A DNA stretch of 6,032 bases from an uncultured Saprospiraceae bacterium (GTDB lineage: Bacteria; Bacteroidota; Bacteroidia; Chitinophagales; Saprospiraceae), in the NCBI GenBank assembly GCA_938002705.1, contig CALLAG010000216.1, positions 1-6,032 of the forward strand. Direction: 5' to 3'. Of this stretch, positions 1 to 6,032 are shown in pieces. Within the stretch, counting starts at the first letter, position 1; the number at the start of each line of letters is the position of its first letter. Made by a program: the position numbers and the translations under genes. Below the pieces are notes generated by a model. The model saw only the letters and a list, made by a program, of their open reading frames with translations. It was not told the DNA's origin and made no database searches.

Positions 1-372
1 GATGATATAAGGCTGCTCTCTAAGTGGCAGAAATATATGCAACAGAAAGCAGATCTATATGATATATTCTCCAAACCTGATATTATACAAGCTGCTTCAG
101 ATAACTGTAATGCGGCAACAGACTTATACAATGAATGTCAGAAAAAGGGTAGAGCTAAAAACTATGAAGGCAAGAAGTGGAATCCTGACTACTCTAAAGC
201 CAAAATGATAGAAGCCAAGTCTAAGTTGGAATCAGCAATCTCAAGTCTCGAAAGCCTAAGCATAGATGATTCTAAAGCTAAGCGTAAGATAAGCCGATTC
301 GTAACGCAAGCTGAGCGTTTACTTAAGAGGGTCGATACTGAGATTGACTATATTGATAAGTTGGGTGGTTAA
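1..372 (+). CDS. 3' end of an unidentified helical, lysine-rich protein
   Basis: The frame is open from the first base of the window to the TAA at 370-372. The first in-window ATG is at 37, but the 12 codons before it are also open, so this is most likely the C-terminal 123 residues of a longer gene that starts outside the window. I do not recognise the family. The visible part is strongly hydrophilic and rich in Lys, Asp, Glu, Ser and Ala. It lacks membrane segments and looks like long helices, especially the last 70 residues (the stretch from SKAKMIEAKSKLESAISSLE to VDTEIDYIDKLGG), which could form a coiled coil or helical bundle. A C-terminal helical tail on an envelope or cytoplasmic protein would fit, but no function can be assigned. 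It converges on the lipoprotein gene, with 27 bases between the two stops. That it is coding is fairly sure; the start is unknown. Confidence 0.7.
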   Translation, partial: DDIRLLSKWQKYMQQKADLYDIFSKPDIIQAASDNCNAATDLYNECQKKGRAKNYEGKKWNPDYSKAKMIEAKSKLESAISSLESLSIDDSKAKRKISRFVTQAERLLKRVDTEIDYIDKLGG

Positions 373-385
373 ATCTATAATAGAT
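373..385. repeat. short AT-rich inverted repeat between convergent genes
   Basis: ATCTAT and ATAGAT flank a single A, giving a perfect 13-nt inverted repeat directly after the stop of the left-edge gene and just before the end of the convergent lipoprotein gene. Its position suits a bidirectional transcription end. However, the arms are short and AT-only apart from one pair, the loop would have to use up stem bases, and no T-tract follows on either strand. It may well be chance. Confidence 0.2.
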
Positions 386-399
386 CACACCTCCAATAA

Positions 400-1128
400 C
401 TAAAACTTCGCCACCACAACATTATCAGGTAGTACAGACTGAGCATCAAACTCTATAGATGATTGGAAGATGGTGTCTAACTCAGAAGTTAATTCATCTG
501 AGATAATAGTGACGTAATAGTCGATACGATAATCAACCTCTCTGGCTAAAAATAATTTTTGGAGTACTGTGTCTTGTCCAGTTGAGGTAAATACTCCTAA
601 TGAAGAACCATAATCTTCAAAAGAGAATTTAGGATGGAATTGCTTGATGTCGTAGAAGACGAACTGGTCCTCTGATCTATTAGAATCTTCATCGACGATT
701 AGAAAATCTATTTCTATTTTTTCGTATGCTTTAGCAATGATTAACTCATCTTCTGCTAGTATAGATCTTATAATTCTTATAGCAGTATCTTGCTCTAATT
801 CGTATAATAAATAATCATCCTTATCAATATTGATTATTTGAAATATAAGGCTTTCGTCTAAATTTGGATTTTCGAGAATGGTAGACTCTATAGTATCCAT
901 CGTTACATTAAGGTCTAAGGTGACAAAACCCTGCTGATCTGTTACGCCTGAAGTATTGCCGAGACCTTGGGAACCTATGCTATAGAACAAACTTATGGGA
1001 ACATCACCTAATGGAATATCAGTGAGACCGTCTATGAGTTGTATATTATATTGTTGTAATGGTGTATTGTCATCATCACCACATGAGGTGATGACCAGTA
1101 AGAAGAGGAGTAGTGTTATTACTTTCAT
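400..1128 (-). CDS. probable surface-exposed lipoprotein, function unknown
   Basis: This encodes a 242-residue lipoprotein when started at the ATG at 1128. A start at 1158 would add ten residues ahead of the signal peptide. I prefer 1128 because it gives a classic lipoprotein signal: MK, a hydrophobic core of about 11 residues, and a lipobox ending Ile-Thr-Ser-Cys with the lipidated Cys at residue 16. Gly-Asp-Asp-Asp follows the Cys. In Bacteroidota an acidic run just after the Cys is known to send lipoproteins to the cell surface. Residues about 27-75 (QYNIQLIDGLTDIPLGDVPI and the Gly-Val-Thr-Asp-Gln-Gln-Gly turn) look like a carboxypeptidase-regulatory-like or transthyretin-like beta-sandwich. 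The region after residue 135 is also beta-rich and could be a second such domain. No enzyme motif is visible. A terminator just upstream separates it from Prc, so it probably has its own promoter in the roughly 48 bases before the ATG. Confidence 0.85.
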   Translation of the reverse strand: MKVITLLLFLLVITSCGDDDNTPLQQYNIQLIDGLTDIPLGDVPISLFYSIGSQGLGNTSGVTDQQGFVTLDLNVTMDTIESTILENPNLDESLIFQIINIDKDDYLLYELEQDTAIRIIRSILAEDELIIAKAYEKIEIDFLIVDEDSNRSEDQFVFYDIKQFHPKFSFEDYGSSLGVFTSTGQDTVLQKLFLAREVDYRIDYYVTIISDELTSELDTIFQSSIEFDAQSVLPDNVVVAKF

Positions 1129-1176
1129 AAGGATTAAGTTATGACAAAATGATTGCATTGCCCAATAAGTAGATGC

Positions 1177-1209
1177 AAAAAAAAACCAACCAGCGATGCT
1201 GATTGGTTT
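1177..1209 (-). terminator. rho-independent terminator after the Prc gene
   Basis: Read on the - strand, a stem of 10-12 bp (core ACCAATCAGC, loop ATC, GCTGGTTGGT, with one U-G wobble) runs directly into nine T residues. It begins 26 bases after the TAA of the protease gene at 1235-1237. On the + strand the wobble becomes a C-A mismatch and there is no T-run, so the element is oriented for the - strand only. It should end the transcript carrying Prc and insulate the lipoprotein gene downstream. Confidence 0.9.
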
Positions 1210-1234
1210 ATGTTTTACACGGATATTAGAGAAA

Positions 1235-3406
1235 TTACTTCTCCTTAACCGCAGCTAATTTATCATGAGAATCTATCATGTCATTGATGATATGCATGAC
1301 TTCTTCTATGTATATATCTTTTTCTAAAGCTTCTATCCACTCTTTATTTCTTTCTACTCTTGACTCATCAAAGTTGATGTATGTAGAATCTATATCTAAG
1401 TTTTTGATAATTAAGCCTTCTACTTTATCATCGAATAAATTTTTGAATTTTTCTGCTTCTTTTTCTTTTGCATCCACATAAGCGGTATAGTCATCGTATC
1501 CGATAGGGTACTCTGTGAGATCTTTATTATCCTTAAGTCGCTTAGCGTTTTCTAAGATAAGGCTGAAGTCTTCATTCTGAGCTACACGTTCTGCACTCTG
1601 CTTAGCGAGCATTTCTTTATTAGTGATCTTATAGATATCCTGTGAGTATTCTACTGGCTCTATTTCTGACCATTCCATAGCATAATCATAATCCTTTTCT
1701 CCTGTCTCTATATAGTGATAGTTATTAGGTAGAATGATATCTGGCGTTACACCTTTGAGTTGTGTAGATCCGCCATTGACTCTAAAGAATTTTTGCATTG
1801 TTATCTTAAGATTACCGAGATTAAGATTTTCTTGGTCTCTGTAGAATCTATCTAAGTCTACAAATCTCTGTACTGTACCTTTTCCGAATGTGGAGTTACT
1901 ACCGACGATGACGGCTCTATCATAGTCTTGTAATGCCGCTGCAAGTATTTCTGATGCAGATGCACTGAATTGATTAACCATAACGACGAGTGGTCCAGAG
2001 TAGTGTACTTGTGGATCTTCATCTTCATACAGATATGCATCCTTGCCACGTGGCTTAACCTGTACGATAGGTCCAGATTTGATAAATAAGCCACTCATAT
2101 CTACAACGTCCTTAAGCGAGCCTCCGCCATTACTTCTGAGATCCAGAATCATTGCATTAACATCATGAGCATTTAGTTTTTCTATTTCTTTCTTGATGTC
2201 TTCAGCACATGAGTTACCATCTTCTTTCTCGAATGAGCTGTAGAACTTAGGAAGACTTATGTAACCTACATTTTCTGCAACATTAGGTATATCCATGATC
2301 ACTGATCTTGCAAATGCATCATCAATATTAACGACATCCCTAACTATAGCGACATCTACGATGGTACCATCTGGCTTTTTGACTGTCAGAACTACTGTCG
2401 TTCCTTTGTCTCCTCTGATCTTCTGTACGACGTCATCTAGCCTCCATCCTGTGATATCAAGAGGATCACCATCCTCTTGCTTGACAGCAGTTATGAGATC
2501 ATCTACACCGAGCTCCTTGCCTTTCCACGCAGGTCCACCAGGAATGATAGATACGACCTTAGTATACTCATCCTGCGGAGATAATCTGGCACCGATACCT
2601 TCTAACTTACCCCCCATTCTGATATCGAAATCCTCTTTTTCCTTGGGACTATAGTAGTCAGAATGTGGATCGAATAAATGCGTCATGGCATTCATGTATC
2701 TCGCAAACTTGTCAGACCTCCTGTCTTTATCTAATGTGCTAAACCAGTTCTTGTAAGACTTATCCATTGCCTCAAGGGCATCGTCTTTAAGTTCTTCTTC
2801 TGTCTTGAGAGGATCTTTTTTAGCATCAGGATCTGCTTCACCAGATTCTTCTTTCTCTTTTTCCAGTTTTATTCTTTTCTCCTGTCCTGAGATTTTATCT
2901 TCTAATCTATTGACGAGATCATATTTCAGTAATTTTCTCCAGTAGTTTTTAAGTTCTTCTTCGTTTTTTGCATAGCTTAATTTTTCTCCATCAAGCTCTA
3001 TTGTACCTGGAGACTTTATGTCGATTCCTTCTGCTATGATTTCATTATATATTTTCTGCGCTCGTGCTCTGGATTCATCTATAATTATGACAGATTTATC
3101 AAAAAACTCGAAGCTTTCAGCTTTAGCTTGGTCATCTAATAGGTCTTTATACTGCGATAGTTGATTGACTTCATCTTGTGTAAGAAATCGCTTTCTACCA
3201 TCTATTGACTTGAGATAATTGTCAAATGCCTTATTAGAAAAACTATCATCTATGGCCATAGGCTCAAAGTGGTATACTTCTAAGAACTGCATGATAGCAT
3301 TGAGAATAAGTGGTTCTTTCTCCTGTACACTCTTAGCAGCATAGAATGCGCTAAATCCAAAACTGCTTATTAAAAGCGTTATAAAAACTAATTTTTTCCA
3401 AGTCAT
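1235..3406 (-). CDS. prc: carboxy-terminal processing (tail-specific) protease, family S41
   Basis: This 723-residue periplasmic serine protease trims or degrades proteins from their C-termini and belongs to the Tsp/Prc/CtpA family. Residues 1-24 form a signal peptide or signal anchor (MTWKK, then a hydrophobic run). An N-terminal helical domain spans about 30-250, with a highly charged Lys/Glu insert at 168-210 and the FDPHSDYYSPKE motif at 245-256. The PDZ domain is at about 265-345. The peptidase core is at 375-560, with LDLRSNGGGS at 421-430, SASASE at 481-486 and FGKGTVQ at 507-513. By alignment from memory with E. coli Prc, the catalytic residues are Ser483, Lys509 and Gln513. RVNGGSTQ and KGVTPDI (542-556) are also typical of Prc. 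The C-terminal 140 residues match the Prc-specific tail domain (DUF3340). The length is slightly above the 682 residues of E. coli Prc. It lies 67 bp after the OmpA-family gene and is followed by a strong terminator. No NlpI-like adaptor gene is seen. Confidence 0.97.
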   Translation of the reverse strand: MTWKKLVFITLLISSFGFSAFYAAKSVQEKEPLILNAIMQFLEVYHFEPMAIDDSFSNKAFDNYLKSIDGRKRFLTQDEVNQLSQYKDLLDDQAKAESFEFFDKSVIIIDESRARAQKIYNEIIAEGIDIKSPGTIELDGEKLSYAKNEEELKNYWRKLLKYDLVNRLEDKISGQEKRIKLEKEKEESGEADPDAKKDPLKTEEELKDDALEAMDKSYKNWFSTLDKDRRSDKFARYMNAMTHLFDPHSDYYSPKEKEDFDIRMGGKLEGIGARLSPQDEYTKVVSIIPGGPAWKGKELGVDDLITAVKQEDGDPLDITGWRLDDVVQKIRGDKGTTVVLTVKKPDGTIVDVAIVRDVVNIDDAFARSVIMDIPNVAENVGYISLPKFYSSFEKEDGNSCAEDIKKEIEKLNAHDVNAMILDLRSNGGGSLKDVVDMSGLFIKSGPIVQVKPRGKDAYLYEDEDPQVHYSGPLVVMVNQFSASASEILAAALQDYDRAVIVGSNSTFGKGTVQRFVDLDRFYRDQENLNLGNLKITMQKFFRVNGGSTQLKGVTPDIILPNNYHYIETGEKDYDYAMEWSEIEPVEYSQDIYKITNKEMLAKQSAERVAQNEDFSLILENAKRLKDNKDLTEYPIGYDDYTAYVDAKEKEAEKFKNLFDDKVEGLIIKNLDIDSTYINFDESRVERNKEWIEALEKDIYIEEVMHIINDMIDSHDKLAAVKEK

Positions 3407-3473
3407 CTTCTACTATTTAGAAATTTGAATTTTATGTAAGATGGAATGCTACAGTATATTTTTACTAAAGCTA

Positions 3474-4715
3474 TCATTTAATTTTTAGAATCTTAATCTC
3501 AACTCTTTGGTTCTTTTTCCTTCCTTCTACAGTACCATTAGAGGCTATAGGTTTCCTTTTTCCATAGCCTTTATAGGTGATACGATCATTCTCTATACCT
3601 TTAGATATCAAATAGTCTGCCACAGCTTTGGCACGGGCCTCTGATAGCTTATCGCAATAGCTATGATAACGTGGAGAACTGTTAGTATGACCTCCTATTT
3701 CTACGAATATATCTTCGTTACTTGATAAGAAATCATATACCTGATTAAGCACATCATAGGACTCATCATTAATAGATGAGGTATCTGCTGCAAAGTATAG
3801 GTGGTCTATATTAATCTTAGATCCTCTCGACATTTTTTTTCTGTCGAGTTCTAATACTTTATCGTTGTCTTTATTTTTTTTAGGTCTTTTGTATACTACG
3901 GTGTCTACAACGTTTTCTACTATCTCTCTTTCGAATATTCTTTTCTCTACGGCCTTAGCTTTATGTGCCGGCATCTTCCGAGTGACTTTCGTTCTCGGAT
4001 CTCTGACTTCTTTGACTCTCATCACGAACTCCTCACTACATGGTGTGATATTAAAATCAGAACTGTTATCGAGAAGTATGTGCCCATTATACGGGAATAG
4101 GAGAGGTGTCTTATAGAATGCTTCTAAGGTTATGACAGTATAATCATTATTAGGTTCTATTTTGAATTCGTATTCCATCCACTTACTATGATCTATCGGT
4201 GCAGATTCTGCAAGTAACTGACTGTCAGCGCAATATCCATTGCCTCCCCATATCCTAAGTACTGCTGGTGTGGTAAAGCTGGCTGTAGCAGTCGGATTGA
4301 CCATTCTTGTACTCATCGTAGCACTGTTGTATGTATCTGATCTTGCAAGATATATAGAGAATGTATAACACTTTTCTGATGATAGTGGCAAGGCCAATCT
4401 CTGGGACACAGATTCCCATGACTCGTCATCTCTTACAACTAAGCCGAGATAAGTTTTGCCATGAGCTGTAGCTACGTTGTTATCCCAGTAAGAAGTATCA
4501 CGAGTAGCTCCCTCGTGGATATCTGGAGGCGTTGCAAATGGAAAATTTACTGCTCCGCAGTCATACCACCCTTTGATACTGGAATTATTATTAGATGCGC
4601 CAAAATGGGGTCTATCCTCAAATGATGGATTCTTAAGCCTTACATCCTGAGAATATCCTACTGAGATAGTGAAGACTATTATTAAGTTGAAGAACAGAGA
4701 TTTTGTAAAATTCAT
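3474..4715 (-). CDS. OmpA-family protein with N-terminal beta-rich domain
   Basis: This 413-residue envelope protein starts with a signal peptide (residues 1-22, MNFTKS, hydrophobic core, probable cut after Tyr-Ser-Gln). Residues about 24-226 look like a jelly-roll or galactose-binding-like domain: NPSFED near the start, paired Cys residues (53, 116, 162, 226), and GHILLDN near its end. A basic linker follows (230-295, many Lys and Arg). Residues about 300-410 form an OmpA C-terminal peptidoglycan-binding domain, with LYFAADTSSI at 306-315, VEIGGHTN at 338-345, LSEARAKAVADYL at 357-369, GYGKRKPIASN at 383-393, and GRKKNQRVEI at 398-407. The conserved Arg of LSxxRA is Arg361. The Asp usually found in GHTD is Asn345. 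There is no eight-stranded OmpA barrel; the protein probably tethers something to the cell wall. It is placed just upstream of prc on the same strand without a visible terminator between them, so co-transcription is plausible. Confidence 0.92.
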   Translation of the reverse strand: MNFTKSLFFNLIIVFTISVGYSQDVRLKNPSFEDRPHFGASNNNSSIKGWYDCGAVNFPFATPPDIHEGATRDTSYWDNNVATAHGKTYLGLVVRDDESWESVSQRLALPLSSEKCYTFSIYLARSDTYNSATMSTRMVNPTATASFTTPAVLRIWGGNGYCADSQLLAESAPIDHSKWMEYEFKIEPNNDYTVITLEAFYKTPLLFPYNGHILLDNSSDFNITPCSEEFVMRVKEVRDPRTKVTRKMPAHKAKAVEKRIFEREIVENVVDTVVYKRPKKNKDNDKVLELDRKKMSRGSKINIDHLYFAADTSSINDESYDVLNQVYDFLSSNEDIFVEIGGHTNSSPRYHSYCDKLSEARAKAVADYLISKGIENDRITYKGYGKRKPIASNGTVEGRKKNQRVEIKILKIK

Positions 4716-4821
4716 TAATTAAGTTCTATGAGTCGTATTGAGTTTATAGCGTAATGCGAGATACTATAGGTATCTATACACTACTAATAATGAGAAACTT
4801 AATTCAATTGTTTCTGACTAA

Positions 4822-4852
4822 CAAATTATTATAGAAAAATTAACGGAATCAA
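4822..4852 (-). promoter_or_regulatory. weak candidate promoter for the OmpA-family gene
   Basis: On the - strand a TTG is followed 21 bases later by TAATTTG, about 107 bases upstream of the ATG at 4715. The Bacteroidota promoter consensus is TTG near -33 and TAnnTTTG near -7; here the -7 box is one base short. The 225-bp gap between the secreted-protein gene and this gene contains no convincing terminator and no better promoter. AT-rich DNA gives such matches by chance, so the call is tentative. Confidence 0.2.
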
Positions 4853-4940
4853 TCTACCAACTATGAGATATATAGGAGTAATGATTGCAAAGTGAGGCTA
4901 TTGTTGCTTTTATAGGGGGCTTAAGGATAGAAATTCTGTC

Positions 4941-5588
4941 TTAGGACTCTACAGTGATTCTTTCTATGATATTCTCTTTGCCGACCTTGATGATAAGGAG
5001 GTAATTACCGGCATCGAATGTCGATATATCGAATGAAAACTCATTTAATCCTTGCGATACTGTCTCTTGAGTTACTTTCTGTATCAGCTGTCCAGCATTA
5101 TCATAAAAACCGCCTTCCATCATTGTATCATGATTAATTATAAGACGCATACTGATGTTATCATCTTCTCTATAGATATACTTGTAGACGTTTTCTTTTT
5201 CAGCTAAGAGAGTTGTAAGCGTATAAGATACGGTATCACTGATCGTTATCTGATCGTCATTGGATATTGTCTTGATTCTGTAATGATAAGTGGCTCCATT
5301 GTCTATATCTGCATCATTATAATATAGCTTCTCATTAGTATCAGAAGGCAGAAGGTGGCCTATTTTTATAAAAGCTAATTTATTGGATTGTCTTTTTTCG
5401 ATGACATGATACCTTACATCTTCAGATAAGCTTTTGAAACTAAGTTCTATAGATTCTGGTGTCTGAGTAGCAATGAGTTCGGATATAGCAGAGGCAGATA
5501 CTGAGGGAGACTGACTATGTCCTTCTATGTTATAGCATAGTAGGCTTATAATCAGAAATATCATAGATATCACACTCGATCCTTTCAT
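4941..5588 (-). CDS. small secreted FnIII-like protein with a type IX sorting-like C-terminus
   Basis: This 215-residue protein has an N-terminal signal peptide (MKGSS, hydrophobic core to residue 19, probable cut near GHSQ at 23-26). Residues about 43-125 look like a fibronectin type III fold: SIELSFKSL, YHVIEKR, then GATYHYRIKTIS, the usual FnIII F-strand pattern of Tyr-x-Tyr-Arg-Ile. Residues about 145-215 resemble the type IX secretion C-terminal sorting domain: GGFYDNAGQLIQKV at 159-172, GLNEFSFDIS at 180-189, FDAGNYLLIIKV at 191-202, and a short beta strand to the end. The Pro-Asn-Pro motif that normally opens this domain is absent; EDDNISMRLII (141-151) stands in its place. It is probably exported, and possibly displayed on or released from the cell surface through type IX secretion. 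No catalytic motif is visible. It stands 225 bp upstream of the OmpA-family gene. The start at 5588 is the only one that supplies the complete signal peptide. Confidence 0.85.
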   Translation of the reverse strand: MKGSSVISMIFLIISLLCYNIEGHSQSPSVSASAISELIATQTPESIELSFKSLSEDVRYHVIEKRQSNKLAFIKIGHLLPSDTNEKLYYNDADIDNGATYHYRIKTISNDDQITISDTVSYTLTTLLAEKENVYKYIYREDDNISMRLIINHDTMMEGGFYDNAGQLIQKVTQETVSQGLNEFSFDISTFDAGNYLLIIKVGKENIIERITVES

Positions 5589-5639
5589 TGGTTTGGTTGG
5601 TCATTCTTACTAACAGCTTGTTAAGCCATTATTCGGAAT

Positions 5640-5657
5640 TCTAATTTGTAAATTAGA
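5640..5657. repeat. 18-nt inverted repeat, operator-like
   Basis: TCTAATTT and AAATTAGA are perfect inverted arms of 8 bp around a central GT. The element lies 52-69 bases upstream of the ATG at 5588, where a dimeric regulator could bind and affect transcription of the secreted-protein gene. It lacks a T-run and has a two-base centre, so it is a poor terminator. The regulatory role is inference, and AT-rich DNA makes chance symmetry easier. Confidence 0.35.
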
Positions 5658-5784
5658 TTATCAGTCAAATAAAGACTATTCCAAAAGAATGCCACATTTT
5701 ATATTTTCAGGATTAATATCTTCCAGCTGACATTATGTAGGGTTTAAGTATAGGCTTGGGATTAACAAGTATATTAATGAATAG

Positions 5785-5920
5785 ACAGCTATCAGTATGA
5801 TCTCAATAATCAAATGATAGGTTTTTCTTTATTTATTCGAAAACTGCTGACAATCCCCTATTACACGAGTATGTTTTTCGCTTTAGCTGTACAGCTATCA
5901 TCCGATGACGCTTAACAGCT
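5785..5920. repeat. cluster of ACAGCT motifs and a 14-nt perfect palindrome
   Basis: TAGCTGTACAGCTA at 5884-5897 is a perfect 14-nt palindrome. The ten bases ACAGCTATCA occur at 5785-5794 and again at 5891-5900. ACAGCT also occurs at 5915-5920, within TAACAGCTT at 5913-5921; that 9-mer is also found at 5611-5619, outside this span. The motif cluster could be a set of binding sites for one regulator, or terminal repeats of a mobile element. Neither is proven. Confidence 0.35.
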
Positions 5921-5978
5921 TCCTACTTATTTGGCTATTTTATTCTTATTGTACCGATGGCAACATATCCAACATATA

Positions 5979-6032
5979 ATGTTCTCCACATACCATAAAA
6001 TTATCAATATGCATAAAGTGCTACACTTATAT
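5979..6032 (+). CDS. possible 5' end of a + strand gene running off the window
   Basis: An ATG at 5979 (MFSTYHKIIN) and a second in-frame ATG at 6009 (MHKVLHLY) open a frame that has no stop before the window ends. Only 18 codons are visible, so coding status is uncertain. The end Met-His-Lys-Val-Leu-His-Leu-Tyr faintly recalls the first helix of IS21-family IstA transposases from Bacteroidota, where a helix of the type [K][IV]L.LY..G precedes a helix-turn-helix. That resemblance is from memory and rests on about eight residues. The gene-free DNA with palindromes to its left would suit the end of such an element. The alternative is a random open frame at the edge. Confidence 0.3.
   Translation, partial: MFSTYHKIINMHKVLHLY

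Larger units (their letters stand above)
5589..5978. other. 390-bp gene-free stretch upstream of the secreted-protein gene
   Basis: I see no coding frame of useful length on either strand here, as stops are frequent in all frames. The stretch must include the promoter of the - strand gene that starts at 5588, but I find no clear TTG plus TAnnTTTG pair near that start. It contains an 18-nt inverted repeat (5640-5657), a 14-nt perfect palindrome (5884-5897) and several copies of ACAGCT. The leader directly before the ATG at 5588 reads CCAACCAAACCA, without a Shine-Dalgarno sequence, which is usual for Bacteroidota. Confidence 0.6.

Noticed and set aside
168..215. CRISPR array or tandem repeats anywhere in the window
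   Set aside because: I scanned the whole window and saw no regularly spaced direct repeats; the span given is only an example of ordinary coding sequence.
1278..1481. 67-residue open frame on the + strand
   Set aside because: It lies wholly inside the well-supported prc gene on the opposite strand and has a low-complexity Ser/Phe/Leu composition typical of an antisense shadow.
1858..2094. 78-residue open frame on the - strand
   Set aside because: It overlaps the catalytic region of prc in another frame and has no recognisable motif.
2295..2654. 119-residue open frame on the + strand
   Set aside because: It is antisense to the PDZ and early peptidase region of prc; its Ser/Thr/Pro-rich composition follows from the codons of the real gene.
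3865..4116. 83-residue open frame on the + strand
   Set aside because: It is antisense to the linker of the OmpA-family gene; the apparent hydrophobic stretch is the complement of Lys/Glu-rich codons.
4759..4775. Inverted repeat AGATAC / GTATCT as a terminator for the secreted-protein gene
   Set aside because: The stem is only 6 bp and weak, there is no T-run on either strand, and it is more than 160 bases past the stop codon.
5946..6014. 22-codon open frame on the - strand starting MHIDNF
   Set aside because: It is too short, has no homology I can recognise, and overlaps the competing + strand frame that runs off the window.

Overview
The window looks like a piece of a Bacteroidota chromosome, perhaps from the Saprospiria or Flavobacteriia. 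The evidence is AT-rich DNA, start codons without clear Shine-Dalgarno sequences, a lipoprotein whose lipobox cysteine is followed by Gly-Asp-Asp-Asp (like the surface-export signal of Bacteroidota lipoproteins), an OmpA-family protein of a Bacteroidota-like type, and a small secreted protein whose C-terminus resembles the type IX secretion sorting domain. This assignment is inference from protein style; no marker gene is present.

Layout: the left edge (1-372, + strand) holds the 3' end of an unidentified helical, lysine-rich protein. It converges on a lipoprotein gene on the - strand (400-1128). The rest of the coding DNA is also on the - strand. In transcription order from right to left it holds a small secreted FnIII-like protein (5588-4941), an OmpA-family protein with an N-terminal beta-rich domain (4715-3474), and a full-length tail-specific protease Prc/CtpA of family S41 (3406-1235). 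A clear rho-independent terminator lies 26 bases past the Prc stop and separates Prc from the lipoprotein gene. OmpA and Prc are 67 bp apart with no visible terminator between them, so they may be co-transcribed.

Together the - strand genes form a cell-envelope set: a protein predicted to touch peptidoglycan, a periplasmic processing protease, a probable surface lipoprotein and a probable secreted or surface protein. No pathway linking them is proven by the sequence.

The right end (5589-6032) has no complete gene. It holds an 18-nt inverted repeat upstream of the secreted-protein gene, a 14-nt perfect palindrome, an unusual cluster of ACAGCT motifs, and a + strand reading frame that runs off the window. 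That frame might be the start of a transposase gene, but only 18 codons are visible. I found no RNA genes, no CRISPR array, no complete mobile element and no clear new multi-gene system.
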